This document shows, piece after piece, positions 26,044 to 34,874 of a DNA stretch of 39,053 nucleotides. The position numbers and the translations under genes are program-made. A model generated the notes under the pieces. That model was not told the origin of the DNA. It worked only from the letters and a program-made list of their open reading frames with translations, and did not search any database. This DNA comes from an uncultured Lachnospiraceae bacterium. GTDB taxonomy: Bacteria > Bacillota > Clostridia > Lachnospirales > Lachnospiraceae. The DNA lies in contig CANRWO010000032.1 of NCBI GenBank assembly GCA_947643615.1, forward strand, positions 1-39,053. Direction: 5' to 3'. The stretch's first letter is position 1. Every line of letters starts with the position of its first letter.

Positions 26044-26937
26044 CTATTCTACACCACGGAGTTCCACTTTGTCCATGTATTTTCCTGCCAAAGCCGCCAT
26101 TTCTTCCATTTCTTTCCTGGAAAACGCTTCCATAATCCCGTTTCCGGCGCTTCTATCCGCCCCTGGCGTCCTCTCCGTTTCCTGAAAGCTTCCCTCTGCT
26201 CCTGGAATTCTCTCCTCTTCCTGAAAGCTTCCCTCTGCTCCTGGAATTCTCTCCTCTTCCTGAAAGCTTCCCTTCACTCCTGGCATCCTCTCCGTTTCCC
26301 GGGCACTACTTTCTTCTTTCAGAAACCTGTTTCTCATCCCCAGGACATCCCCGCCGTCCCTGTAGGCTTGCAAATAATACGCGGCGCTGCCCTGCAGCAA
26401 TTTCCCGATCTCCTCAAACTCTTCCACCGAATGGATCCCCCTCACTGCCGTAGTACGGAATTCATAAGAAATACCGCCTGTCTGCAGCAGCCGGATGCTC
26501 TCCCGGATCTTCCCCACATCAAACCCCGGGCAGCCGGTTGCCCTGCCGTAATTCTCCGGCGAAGCCTTAACATCCATTGCCACATAATCCAGTATCCCCT
26601 CCTGCAGAAATTGCCCCAACAGTTCAGGTCTGTAGCCGTTAGTGTCAAGTTTTACCAGGAGGCCAAGCTCCCTGCATTGGAGGATAAATCTTTTCAGCCC
26701 CGGATCCAAAGTTGGTTCCCCACCGGTAATGCAGACCCCTTCCAGGACATTCCTCCGTTTCTTCAAATGGGCCAGTACTTCCTCTTCGGAAAGAAGTGGC
26801 TGCCCTTCCGGCTCCAGGACCAGGGAGCCGTTCTGGCAAAAAGGGCAACGAAAATTACAGCCACCCGTAAAAACGGTGGCTGCAACATGTCCCGGATAAT
26901 CCAATAATGTAGTTTTTTGAAAGCCGTGAATCTTCAT
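26044..26937 (-). CDS. Anaerobic ribonucleotide reductase-activating-type radical SAM protein with repeat insertion
   Basis: A 297-residue radical SAM enzyme of the NrdG2-like group. HGFQKTTLLDYPGHVAATVFTGGCNFRCPFCQNG carries the CxxxCxxC cluster motif (Cys27, Cys31, Cys34). CITGGEPTLDPGL and VKLDTNGYRPELL are the SAM-binding and barrel motifs. The canonical end (FSRKEMEEMAALAGKYMDKVELRG) is separated from the barrel by an insertion of about 60 residues, mainly a 13-residue tandem repeat rich in Glu, Pro and Gly. NrdG-type proteins install a glycyl radical on anaerobic ribonucleotide reductase, but no nrdD gene is present here, so the partner is unknown. The ATG at 26937 has GGGAG 7 bases upstream. 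It lies 82 bases after the second malQ gene. Confidence 0.87.
   Translation of the reverse strand: MKIHGFQKTTLLDYPGHVAATVFTGGCNFRCPFCQNGSLVLEPEGQPLLSEEEVLAHLKKRRNVLEGVCITGGEPTLDPGLKRFILQCRELGLLVKLDTNGYRPELLGQFLQEGILDYVAMDVKASPENYGRATGCPGFDVGKIRESIRLLQTGGISYEFRTTAVRGIHSVEEFEEIGKLLQGSAAYYLQAYRDGGDVLGMRNRFLKEESSARETERMPGVKGSFQEEERIPGAEGSFQEEERIPGAEGSFQETERTPGADRSAGNGIMEAFSRKEMEEMAALAGKYMDKVELRGVE
26181..26297 (-). repeat. 39-bp in-frame minisatellite in the NrdG-like gene
   Basis: Copies at 26181-26219 and 26220-26258 are identical over 39 bases; a third at 26259-26297 is diverged, and a partial fourth precedes 26181. Each encodes 13 residues (GSFQEEERIPGAE). The number is a multiple of three, so copy-number change preserves the frame. 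Confidence 0.92.
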
Positions 26938-27019
26938 CTCTTCTCCCGCAATCCCGGAGTGCGTTTGGAAGACCGGCCGCACAGGGATCTGCCGCCTTAG
27001 GCACGAACTACAGGCTTAC

Positions 27020-28504
27020 TCAGGGAAGCCTTCCGTACAGCTTTGTCATATCCCTCATCCGATCCGCCAGTTCCTTCGTAAAGCTGCCTTTCTCCATACG
27101 CCACTGCCAGTTTCCTCCCAGGGTGGAGGGAGTATTGATACGCGCTTCCGAACCCAACCCCAGATAATCCTGCATGGGGATCACCGCCAGATCCGCCACA
27201 CTGGCAAAGGCGGCGCGTATAAATTCCCACTGCAGCTCCTCTTCCTTACATTCTGTAAGATTCAGGTAGCGGTCGCAATATACCTTATCCGGCATCGCCA
27301 GCTCCCTGTACCAGCCAAGCACCGTATCGTTGTCATGGGTGCCTGTGTATACCACGCAATTATGCCCGTAATTATGGGGGAGGTAATCGCTCTCCTCCCT
27401 GGAGTCAAAGGCAAACTGCAATACTTTCATTCCCGGATAGCCGGATCTCTTTACCAGCTTTATTACGGAAGGAGTGAGAAACCCCAAATCCTCCGCAATC
27501 ACTTCCTTCTCCCCCAGCTCTTTCTTCATGGCGGCAAACAGCGCATATCCCGGCCCCGGTTTCCAGGTTCCGTTCTCGGCGGTCTTGTTCCCTGCCGGGA
27601 TGGAGTAATACTCGTCAAATGCCCGGAAATGGTCGATCCGCACCACGTCATACAGGCGGTAACAGAAATCCAGCCGCCTTATCCACCACTCAAACCCGGT
27701 TTTCTTATGATATTTCCAATTGTATAAAGGATTCCCCCAGAGCTGCCCTGTAGCCGAAAAAGAATCCGGAGGACATCCCGCCACAGCAACCGGCCTGCAT
27801 TCCTTATCGAATTGGAACAGCTCGGGATTCGCCCATGCATCGGAACTGTCAAAGGCCACGTAGATGGGAATATCCCCGATCACCTGGATCCCCTTCTTGT
27901 TGGCATAGGCCTTCAGCTTTTTCCATTGAACCTGGAACAGGTACTGCTGGAACTGATAAAATTCCTTTTCCTCCGCAAACCTTTCATTATACTTTTGGAT
28001 CGCTTCGGGTTCCCTGGTCCTGATATCCTCATCCCACTCAATCCAGCTGGCGCCGTCAAAGGAATCTTTCACGGCCATATAGAGGGAATAGTCCTCCAGC
28101 CAACAGGCGCTCTCTTTGCGGAATTTGCGGAACCCCTTGTCTTCCCCGATATGGCTGTTCTTCCAGGCTGTCCTGAGGAGCTTGAAACGGTTGTGATAGA
28201 TTTTGGCATAATCTATGGATTCCAAATCCTCACCGAAATCATAGCCGTCACATTCCTCTTTGGCAATCCACCCCTTGGCAATCAAGTCTTCGGGGTCTAT
28301 GAAGTAAGGATTTCCCGCAAAAGTGGAAAAAGACTGATAGGGGGAATCCCCGTAGCTGGTAGGCCCCAGCGGCAGGATCTGCCAGCAGGACTGCCCCGCC
28401 TCCTTTAATAAGTCTATAAAGTGATATGCTTCTTTTGAAAAGCATCCAATCCCATATTCCGACGGCAGACTTGCCACCGGCATCAGAACACCGCTTCTTC
28501 TCAT
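27020..28504 (-). CDS. malQ: 4-alpha-glucanotransferase (amylomaltase, GH77), copy 2
   Basis: A 494-residue cytoplasmic amylomaltase paralogous to the gene at 15822-17351. The same landmarks are present: SGVLMPVASLPSEYGIGCFSKEAY, GPTSYGDSPYQSFSTFAGNPYFID, VIGDIPIYVAFDSSDAWANP, GCPPDSFSATGQLWGNPLY, the nucleophile Asp in VRIDHFRAFDEYYSIP, the acid/base Glu in VIAEDLGFLTP, and the third Asp in GTHDNDTV. It differs throughout at non-motif positions, so this is not a recent duplication. It starts 52 bases after the phosphorylase gene and forms a pair with it, a classical arrangement for glucan turnover. Its ribosome site is weaker (TGGGG about 8 bases upstream). Confidence 0.94.
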   Translation of the reverse strand: MRRSGVLMPVASLPSEYGIGCFSKEAYHFIDLLKEAGQSCWQILPLGPTSYGDSPYQSFSTFAGNPYFIDPEDLIAKGWIAKEECDGYDFGEDLESIDYAKIYHNRFKLLRTAWKNSHIGEDKGFRKFRKESACWLEDYSLYMAVKDSFDGASWIEWDEDIRTREPEAIQKYNERFAEEKEFYQFQQYLFQVQWKKLKAYANKKGIQVIGDIPIYVAFDSSDAWANPELFQFDKECRPVAVAGCPPDSFSATGQLWGNPLYNWKYHKKTGFEWWIRRLDFCYRLYDVVRIDHFRAFDEYYSIPAGNKTAENGTWKPGPGYALFAAMKKELGEKEVIAEDLGFLTPSVIKLVKRSGYPGMKVLQFAFDSREESDYLPHNYGHNCVVYTGTHDNDTVLGWYRELAMPDKVYCDRYLNLTECKEEELQWEFIRAAFASVADLAVIPMQDYLGLGSEARINTPSTLGGNWQWRMEKGSFTKELADRMRDMTKLYGRLP

Positions 28505-28556
28505 AGTGAAACCCCATTTCCTGACTATGGCAATTTAAATAAAACACCCGGGCCAA

Positions 28557-30824
28557 TTACAATTTCCAGATATCCCGGTTATATTCCGCGATGGTACGGT
28601 CCGATGAAAAGAATCCTGCCTTGGCAATGTTCACCAGCATTTTTTTCTTCCATGCGGTACGGTCCTCATAATCCGCAAATGCCTGATCCTTTACTTTCAC
28701 GTAGTCTTCCAGGTCTAACAGCGTCATAAACCAGTCTTTATTCAGCAGTTCTTTATGGAGCCGCTCCAGGTTTTCCCTGTGTCCTGCCGCCATTGCCTTG
28801 GGCCCTATAATAAAGTCCACCGCTTCCCGGATCAAGGGACTCTTTTCATAATAATCCTTTGATACATAATCCGCCTTGGCATAATGGGCAATTACGGTGT
28901 CGCTTTTTTCCCCGAAGATATAAATGTTATCATCTCCTACCAGCTCATGGATCTCAACGTTTGCGCCGTCGCTGGTGCCAAGGGTGACCGCACCGTTGAG
29001 CATGAATTTCATGTTGCCCGTTCCGGAAGCCTCCTTGGATGCCAGGGAGATCTGCTCCGAAATATCACAGGCCGGGATCAGCTTCTCCGCGTAACTTACA
29101 TTGTAATTCTCCACCATTACCACCTTCATGTAAGGACTGACCTCAGGATCCTTGTTCACGATCTCGGAAAGCACCAGGATCAGGTGGATGATATCCTGCG
29201 CAATGACATAGGCAGGCGCCGCCTTTGCCCCAAAGATAAAGGTCATGGGGCGCAGGGGTTTCTTCCCGGCCTTGATTTCCAGGTACTTATGGATAATGTA
29301 TAACGCGTTCATCTGCTGGCGCTTATATTCATGCAGACGCTTTACCTGGATGTCAAAGACGGAATTGCCGTCCACATCAATGCCTTCCTTTTCTTTCAGC
29401 CAGGAAGCCAGAGCCGCTTTCTTCTGCTGCTTGATTCTGTCTATGGCATCCAGGACAGCCATGTCATCCTTCTTGGCCAACAGTTTCTCCAGTTCTCCCG
29501 CATCCTTCTTAAATCCGTCCCCAATGGTTTCCGTCAGAAACTCTGCCAGCTCCCTGTTACAGGACAGCAGCCAGCGGCGGAAGGTAATGCCGTTAGTCTT
29601 GTTGTTGAATTTCTCCGGATATATCTTATAAAAGTGGTTCAGCTCTGACTCTTTCAAAATATCCGTGTGTATGGCCGCCACTCCGTTTACGCTGTAACCA
29701 TAATGGATATCGATGTGAGCCATGTGCACCTTTTTCCCGCTGTCAATAATCTGTACCCTGGGGTCCTCATACTTCTTTGCAACCCGTGCGCTCAGCTCTT
29801 TTATAATGGGGACAAGCTGGGGCACTACTCTCTCTATATACTCCAGGGGCCATTTCTCCAATGCCTCCGCCAAAATGGTATGGTTGGTATAGGCACAGGT
29901 CCTGCTCACTGTCTGAACCGCATCCTCTATGGTAAAGCCTTCCTCCCAGGTCAGGATGCGGATCAGCTCGGGAATTACCAGCGTAGGATGGGTATCATTG
30001 ATCTGGATCGCCACATGCTCATCCATGCGGTGCAGGTCGCATCCCTTTTCCTTTAACTCCTTGACAATCAGCTGCGCGCCGTTGCTGACCATAAAGTACT
30101 CCTGATAAATGCGAAGGAGGTTCCCCGCCTCGTCAGAATCGTCAGGATATAAGAACAGGGTCAGATTCTTTTCGATGGCTTCCTTGTCAAAGTCAATGCC
30201 TTCTTTCACCAGGCTCCCATCCACCGTATCCACGTCAAACAAATGCAGTTTATTGCAGCCGTTCTCATAACCCACTACGTCAATATCATAAAGTATGGAA
30301 GTCACCTTACGGCTGCCGAAAGAAACCGTAAATGTAGTATCCGTTTTATTCAGCCATGAATTCTCCTCTATCCAGTCATTCTTCTCCGCCTGCTGCAGCC
30401 TGTCGCGGAATACCTGCTTAAACAGGCCGTAATGGTAGTTCAGGCCGATGCCGTCGCCGGGCAGTCCCAGGGTGGCGATGGAATCCAGGAAACAGGCTGC
30501 CAGACGCCCCAGTCCGCCGTTCCCCAGGGAAGGCTCCGGCTCTGCCTCCTCAATATCGGACAGCTTTCTGCCATACTTGGCCAGCGCCGCTTCCATCTCG
30601 TCGTATAGCTTCAGGTTGATCAGATTATTGGACAAAAGCTTGCCGATAAGGAATTCCATGGAGATATAATATACTTTCTTGCTGCCGGAAATAGCAGGCT
30701 TTTTAGCCATTTCTTCTTTTGTCAGCTGCAGAACGCAGTTGTACAGCTGACTGTCGCTGCAGTCCTTAATGTTCTTCTTATAAAGTGTTTCGGTAAGTCC
30801 ACTCAAACGCTGTTCCAGACTCAT
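28557..30824 (-). CDS. glgP: Glycogen/maltodextrin phosphorylase (GT35)
   Basis: A 755-residue cytoplasmic PLP enzyme that phosphorolyses alpha-1,4-glucans to glucose-1-phosphate. Motifs: [19 protein letters not shown] (substrate and PLP region), [20 protein letters not shown], and the PLP-lysine site [27 protein letters not shown] with Lys near residue 606. The length is that of the short bacterial form, with an amino terminus shorter than that of mammalian enzymes. Sequence alone does not separate glycogen from maltodextrin phosphorylase (glgP or malP); no glycogen synthesis gene is in the window, while maltodextrin uptake is. Ribosome site AGGGAGG just before the ATG; first gene of the unit with malQ copy 2. 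Confidence 0.94.
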   Translation of the reverse strand: MSLEQRLSGLTETLYKKNIKDCSDSQLYNCVLQLTKEEMAKKPAISGSKKVYYISMEFLIGKLLSNNLINLKLYDEMEAALAKYGRKLSDIEEAEPEPSLGNGGLGRLAACFLDSIATLGLPGDGIGLNYHYGLFKQVFRDRLQQAEKNDWIEENSWLNKTDTTFTVSFGSRKVTSILYDIDVVGYENGCNKLHLFDVDTVDGSLVKEGIDFDKEAIEKNLTLFLYPDDSDEAGNLLRIYQEYFMVSNGAQLIVKELKEKGCDLHRMDEHVAIQINDTHPTLVIPELIRILTWEEGFTIEDAVQTVSRTCAYTNHTILAEALEKWPLEYIERVVPQLVPIIKELSARVAKKYEDPRVQIIDSGKKVHMAHIDIHYGYSVNGVAAIHTDILKESELNHFYKIYPEKFNNKTNGITFRRWLLSCNRELAEFLTETIGDGFKKDAGELEKLLAKKDDMAVLDAIDRIKQQKKAALASWLKEKEGIDVDGNSVFDIQVKRLHEYKRQQMNALYIIHKYLEIKAGKKPLRPMTFIFGAKAAPAYVIAQDIIHLILVLSEIVNKDPEVSPYMKVVMVENYNVSYAEKLIPACDISEQISLASKEASGTGNMKFMLNGAVTLGTSDGANVEIHELVGDDNIYIFGEKSDTVIAHYAKADYVSKDYYEKSPLIREAVDFIIGPKAMAAGHRENLERLHKELLNKDWFMTLLDLEDYVKVKDQAFADYEDRTAWKKKMLVNIAKAGFFSSDRTIAEYNRDIWKL

Positions 30825-30905
30825 GTGATGCCTCCCTTTATCATTTCATTACTGATTTAAGCCTCCAATCAGGCTCTTCCATTTCCATATAATGCCATGG
30901 GAATC

Positions 30906-30949
30906 ATTATACCCTATATTTTGTAGAATATCATAGGAAAACGATTTCC
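30906..30949 (-). promoter_or_regulatory. Phosphorylase promoter with LacI/CcpA-type operator
   Basis: On the minus strand a perfect TATAAT at 30906-30911 with a weak -35 (ATGATA, 30929-30934) at 17 bases. Directly upstream is GGAAAACGATTTCC (30936-30949), with arms GGAAA/TTTCC around a CG-containing centre, resembling cre or a LacI-family operator. The poor -35 next to an operator would fit an activated promoter; this is inference. Start would be near 30899, leaving a leader of about 75 bases. Confidence 0.55.
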
Positions 30950-30979
30950 GCAACTTCTTTGGTAAAATGGCTGCCCAGC

Positions 30980-33889
30980 TTATCCCAGCATATCCTCGAA
31001 CTCATTCTCCGGCACCGGCCGGCAGTAACGGTATCCCTGGGCCACATATGCGCCTATTTCCATCATCAGTTCCGTATCGTTCTCCGTCTCTACGCCTTCG
31101 CAGACTACCTGGGCATTCAGGTCACGGGCAAGGTTTACGATATTTTTCATAATATGTACCTGCCGGACGCGGTTCTCGTTGTTGAGGAGAAACGAACGGT
31201 CCAGTTTGATAACGGAAGCAGGAATCTGCTCAAATACCCCCAGGGAAGAATATCCTGACCCGAAATCGTCTATGGACAGGCGTACCCCTTTCTTCCTCAG
31301 GATATCCACGATCTCCTTGACCTTCTGCTGCTGCACTTCCTCCACCACCAGGGTCTCCGTGATCTCCACCTCGATCAGTTCCTTGGGGATCCGGTATCTT
31401 TCCATCACTTCCTCAAACCGCTCAGGAAATCCGTCGGTCGTAAAATGGATCCGGGAAAAATTGCAGGAGACGGGCACTACGTTTTGCCCGGCATCAATTC
31501 TCCTGCGCAGCATCCTGCACACGCATTCCATCACAAAAAAGTCAATTTCCCGGATCTTTCCCGTGCGTTCATAATAGGGCACAAAATAACCCGGTGCACG
31601 GATGGCCCCCTCCGCTGTGGGATCCTGGAAGCGCACCAATGCCTCCGCCCCTACGATCCGCTCATTCCGGATGTCCACCTTTGCCTGGTAATAGGCCACA
31701 AAGTCCTTACGGATGTCCGCCGTCTCCAACAGCTTCTCCCGGGCATGGTTCTCCCTGAGCTGCGCCCGCAGCTTGTCGTCATAAATTTGGACTACATTAC
31801 TGTAATTATTTTTCAGGGAGTCCACCAGCTGGATACTCTCGGACAATGCACGCCGCAAATCGTTATCTCCATTTTCCAGGCACCCCACTCCCATGGCCAG
31901 GGACATATGCGTCTCCGCCTCCTCATAGATGCGTGCGGAAATCCGATCCGCAATATCCAGGAGCCGTTTCTTCAGCGCGTCCAAATCTTCATATTTCACA
32001 AACAGCACAAAATGGCTGCCGTAACTCCTGGCATACAACTCATTCTGCCGGTCCACTGCTCCTGAAAGCGCTTCGATGACCAGCTCCAATACCTTCTGGC
32101 CGGCATTCCAGCCGTACAGTGCATTGTAGCTCTTAAACTGACCGATATCCGTGTAAGCCACGGCATAATTCCCTCTCTTATCCGCAGCCAGTTTCCGGGT
32201 TGCCCTGTACCGCAAATAGTTCAGGTTCCATACATTAAATTCGGTGTCCTTGTACATTAACTTCTGCACGCGCACACTGTTGCGCAGCAGGAAAAACAAA
32301 ACCAGGATAACTGCCGCCGCACAGGCCGAAAGAATCAATATAATGGGAATACTGTTATCGCTGATAAAGGTTTCAATGCTCATCTTGGAATAGAAATTGT
32401 CCTGCAGCATATAGTCATTTACCATCTTATCGCTGACTTCGATCAATTCCTTGTTCAGAATCCCCAGAAGCGGTGATTCCCCGTCCTCCGCCACTGCCAT
32501 GTAGATATTGTGGACGTCTCTCAGCACGCTGTGGATCTCCATCTTGTTAAAATGAAACCGGGAACCCAGCAGATACTCCGCCAGATACCCATCACATATG
32601 GCTGCATCCGCCCGCCCTTCCTTCACCGCCTGCAGACAATCCAACTGTGTGGGAAAAATCAGCACCCGGGTATTCTCCCCCGTAAAATTCTGGGCCGCCT
32701 CCCCTGTAGCGTTGCCTTCCTCTACCGCCAGTGTTGCAATCGTGTCGGATTTATCATTCCTTCGCATAATAATAACCTGGGGTATCTGGGCATACACCTT
32801 TGTGGCCGCAAGACCTTCTTCCTTCATATCCCTAGAAGGTTCTCCGCAGTAACTCAAAATGTCAATGCTGCCATCCTTCAGCGCCCTTTTTGCATCTGCC
32901 ATGTCTTCCAGCCGCACATAGTCAAAGACAATTCCAGTGCTTACGGACACCTCCTCCAGCACCTGCCTGGCAAGTCCCGAATATGCCCCCTCACTTTCAT
33001 AGGAAATGGGATAGTATTCGTCCAGGTATCCTACCGTCAGCGTCCCCCTTGCCACAATATACTGCTTTTCCTCATTGGTGAGCAAAATGGTTTGATCCAG
33101 CCTGCTGTCATAATACTTCACCATCAGCTCATTCTCCAGTTCCGGACGGTTCATCTTCACATCCGCTATGCCCTGGTTAAGCTCCCGCATCAGATCGTCA
33201 TTTCCCTTGTAAGATATATAATAGAACGGCATAGGCGCAAACCTGCCGACCACACGCTGTCCCTCCCTGACTTCCGTAAGGGAATGGACAAGTGCATCGA
33301 TCTCACCCGAAGCAAGGGCCGCCTGCAGAGCCGCCGTGTTCTCATACTCCATCACATTGGGCCCGGAAATGCCATGGTCAGACAAATATTCATAGAACTC
33401 GTCTTTCCGTATGTAGCTTTCCACAACGCCAAACGTCACATCGCCCATGGCATCAAAATCTTCATAAGCCAGCGTACTGCCGCCGTTGACGGCAATTGCC
33501 CCGAAGGTATAACCGCTGGCCAGGCTGGCATATTGGTAAACTTCCGCCCTGGCCTGTGAATACTGCGCGGAACCCACCAGATCGATCTCCTTATCGGAAA
33601 GCATGTCCAGGGCATCGCCCCAACTCTCACACTCCACATACTCCACAGTCCAATTCACATAATCGCACAAGGCTTCCAAATACTCCACATCCATACCCGT
33701 TGGACTGCCGTCCGCCCTGATCTCATGGTATCCGCCCATAGGAAAGAACCCCACCCGCACCGTGCGTGCCTCTGCGCCATATGCAGTCCTGGCATATCCT
33801 CCGGGTACCGCTGCCGCAAATACCAGCATAAGCATAAACACCAAGAACCGTTTTGTACTGCCTTTCTCCTTTTTCCGCGCGTCTTCCAT
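30980..33889 (-). CDS. Membrane EAL-domain protein with two solute-binding domains and a degenerate GGDEF
   Basis: About 969 residues. A signal peptide (to about residue 39) is followed by two tandem SBP_bac_3-type domains (about 40-265 and 275-500; the second opens with ARGTLTVGYLDEYYPISYES), one membrane helix at 514-537, a GGDEF-type domain (about 545-700), then EAL (about 705-969). The GGDEF active-site loop reads YGSHF instead of GGDEF (624-627 region), so cyclase activity is unlikely. The EAL domain keeps AEALVRF (E749), EVEITET, SIDDFGSGYSSL, VIKLDRSF and CEGVETE, so c-di-GMP hydrolysis is likely. Ligand binding outside, perhaps amino acids or other small solutes, would control the enzyme inside. 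I prefer the ATG at 33889, which has GGGGGA 5 bases upstream; an ATG at 33901 is possible. The stop is about 30 bases from the phosphorylase operator. Confidence 0.9.
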   Translation of the reverse strand: MEDARKKEKGSTKRFLVFMLMLVFAAAVPGGYARTAYGAEARTVRVGFFPMGGYHEIRADGSPTGMDVEYLEALCDYVNWTVEYVECESWGDALDMLSDKEIDLVGSAQYSQARAEVYQYASLASGYTFGAIAVNGGSTLAYEDFDAMGDVTFGVVESYIRKDEFYEYLSDHGISGPNVMEYENTAALQAALASGEIDALVHSLTEVREGQRVVGRFAPMPFYYISYKGNDDLMRELNQGIADVKMNRPELENELMVKYYDSRLDQTILLTNEEKQYIVARGTLTVGYLDEYYPISYESEGAYSGLARQVLEEVSVSTGIVFDYVRLEDMADAKRALKDGSIDILSYCGEPSRDMKEEGLAATKVYAQIPQVIIMRRNDKSDTIATLAVEEGNATGEAAQNFTGENTRVLIFPTQLDCLQAVKEGRADAAICDGYLAEYLLGSRFHFNKMEIHSVLRDVHNIYMAVAEDGESPLLGILNKELIEVSDKMVNDYMLQDNFYSKMSIETFISDNSIPIILILSACAAAVILVLFFLLRNSVRVQKLMYKDTEFNVWNLNYLRYRATRKLAADKRGNYAVAYTDIGQFKSYNALYGWNAGQKVLELVIEALSGAVDRQNELYARSYGSHFVLFVKYEDLDALKKRLLDIADRISARIYEEAETHMSLAMGVGCLENGDNDLRRALSESIQLVDSLKNNYSNVVQIYDDKLRAQLRENHAREKLLETADIRKDFVAYYQAKVDIRNERIVGAEALVRFQDPTAEGAIRAPGYFVPYYERTGKIREIDFFVMECVCRMLRRRIDAGQNVVPVSCNFSRIHFTTDGFPERFEEVMERYRIPKELIEVEITETLVVEEVQQQKVKEIVDILRKKGVRLSIDDFGSGYSSLGVFEQIPASVIKLDRSFLLNNENRVRQVHIMKNIVNLARDLNAQVVCEGVETENDTELMMEIGAYVAQGYRYCRPVPENEFEDMLG

Positions 33890-34035
33890 AATATCCCCCA
33901 TACCGGAGCTTTTTGAACTGCCGGATCCATTGTCTTTTTAATCCCTATGACTTCCGTGCTATAAAACTGCCTGCCTTCCCCAAACGGTAAAACGATAGAA
34001 ACCTATATAAAATACATAAAAATATCACTGTTTTA

Positions 34036-34065
34036 ATTATAAGTTAAAATATTACTGTATTGCAA
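34036..34065 (-). promoter_or_regulatory. Promoter of the EAL-domain gene
   Basis: Minus strand TTGCAA (34060-34065), 18-base spacer, perfect TATAAT (34036-34041), in an AT-rich setting. Start near 34029, giving a leader of about 140 bases. Confidence 0.6.
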
Positions 34066-34141
34066 GTTCTTTTCTTGCTACTTTGTATCCCGTACCCTGA
34101 TTGTGGCTGCGTTGGTCCAAAACAAAACGGCAGTCCTCAAA

Positions 34142-34170
34142 TTGACGGATTCGCCATTTGGCCTTATACT
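34142..34170 (+). promoter_or_regulatory. Promoter of tadA
   Basis: TTGACG (34142-34147), 17-base spacer, TATACT (34165-34170); each hexamer differs from the consensus at one position. Start near 34177. The leader to 34298 includes the near-repeats CCATGGGAATGG and TTCCGTGGGATTGG of unknown meaning. Confidence 0.7.
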
Positions 34171-34297
34171 ATTGTAAAGAGCCTTTCCTGCAGTTATCGG
34201 AACGGACCTTTCTTCCCGGAATTGGAAAATCCATGGGAATGGTAGATTCCGTGGGATTGGTTTGCACCCGCAGAAGCGTTTTTTCAATGGAGGCATC

Positions 34298-34786
34298 ATG
34301 GCAGCTATCACAAATCTTCAGGAAAAGTACATGAAAGAAGCCCTAAAGCAGGCACGGAAAGCTTATGCTCTCGGGGAAGTGCCCATCGGTTGTGTGATTG
34401 TCCATAAGGGCAAGATTATCGGAAGAGGCTATAACCGGCGCAATACGGACAAAAACACCCTCTCCCATGCTGAAATCACGGCCATTAGAAAGGCCAGCCG
34501 GGTAATCGGTGACTGGAGGTTGGAGGAGTGCACCCTGTATGTGACGCTGGAGCCTTGCCAGATGTGCGCCGGAGCCATTATCCAGGCCCGGATCCCCGAA
34601 GTGGTGATCGGCTGCATGAACCCCAAGGCGGGTTGTGCAGGTTCCGTCCTGAATATTTTGGAGATGCCGGAATTCAATCATCAGGCCTCCGTATATAGAG
34701 GCGTCATGGAGCAGGAATGCAGCGAAGCGCTGAAGACCTTTTTCGCGGAGCTGAGAATTCGGAATAAGGCAGAAAAATCACAATGA
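34298..34786 (+). CDS. tadA: tRNA-specific adenosine deaminase
   Basis: A 162-residue zinc enzyme that converts the wobble adenosine of tRNA-Arg(ACG) to inosine. The deaminase signature is complete: HAEITAI (zinc ligand His and catalytic Glu) and PCQMCAGAI with the two zinc-binding Cys; YMKEALKQARKAYALGEVPIGCVIV at the start and MNPKAGCAGSVLNIL in the middle are typical TadA sequence. I choose the ATG at 34298 (GGAGG 4 bases upstream); a second ATG at 34331 preceded by AGGA at 7 bases is an alternative that still contains the whole domain. The SRP RNA gene lies just downstream, an arrangement known from Bacillus, where dnaX comes next; here dnaX is absent. Confidence 0.94.
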   Translation: MAAITNLQEKYMKEALKQARKAYALGEVPIGCVIVHKGKIIGRGYNRRNTDKNTLSHAEITAIRKASRVIGDWRLEECTLYVTLEPCQMCAGAIIQARIPEVVIGCMNPKAGCAGSVLNILEMPEFNHQASVYRGVMEQECSEALKTFFAELRIRNKAEKSQ

Positions 34787-34821
34787 AAACAAAACAAGCC
34801 TGCCGACACAAGGAACATGCA

Positions 34822-34833
34822 CGAAACGTTTCG
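34822..34833. promoter_or_regulatory. Perfect palindrome CGAAACGTTTCG upstream of the SRP RNA promoter
   Basis: A 12-bp perfect palindrome centred on CG, ending 6 bases before the SRP RNA -35 hexamer. It is made of the same CGAAAC/GTTTCG half-sites seen in the malE-regulator region, in the opposite order. It could be a LacI-family site or the remains of a tadA terminator; neither is shown. Confidence 0.4.
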
Positions 34834-34839
34834 GCGCAC

Positions 34840-34868
34840 TTGACAAACTGCCCAAAAACCGCTACACT
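34840..34868 (+). promoter_or_regulatory. Promoter of the SRP RNA gene
   Basis: Perfect TTGACA (34840-34845), 17-base spacer, TACACT (34863-34868). The predicted start, near 34875, coincides with the first base of the RNA inferred from its closing stem. Confidence 0.8.
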
Positions 34869-34874
34869 AAGATA

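Larger units (their letters stand above)
33890..34297. other. Divergent intergenic region between the EAL gene and tadA
   Basis: About 400 bases, AT-rich in the middle. It carries one promoter for each side (34036-34065 minus, 34142-34170 plus) and long leaders: about 140 bases for the EAL gene and about 120 for tadA. I looked for a c-di-GMP riboswitch in the EAL leader and saw no match to the known classes. Confidence 0.5.

Noticed and set aside
26181..26297. CRISPR-like array
   Set aside because: The repeats are adjacent with no spacers, have a 39-bp period in frame with a gene, and no cas gene is present.
33890..34030. Possible c-di-GMP riboswitch in the leader of the EAL gene
   Set aside because: The leader is long enough, but none of the conserved sequence blocks of the known c-di-GMP riboswitch classes could be found.
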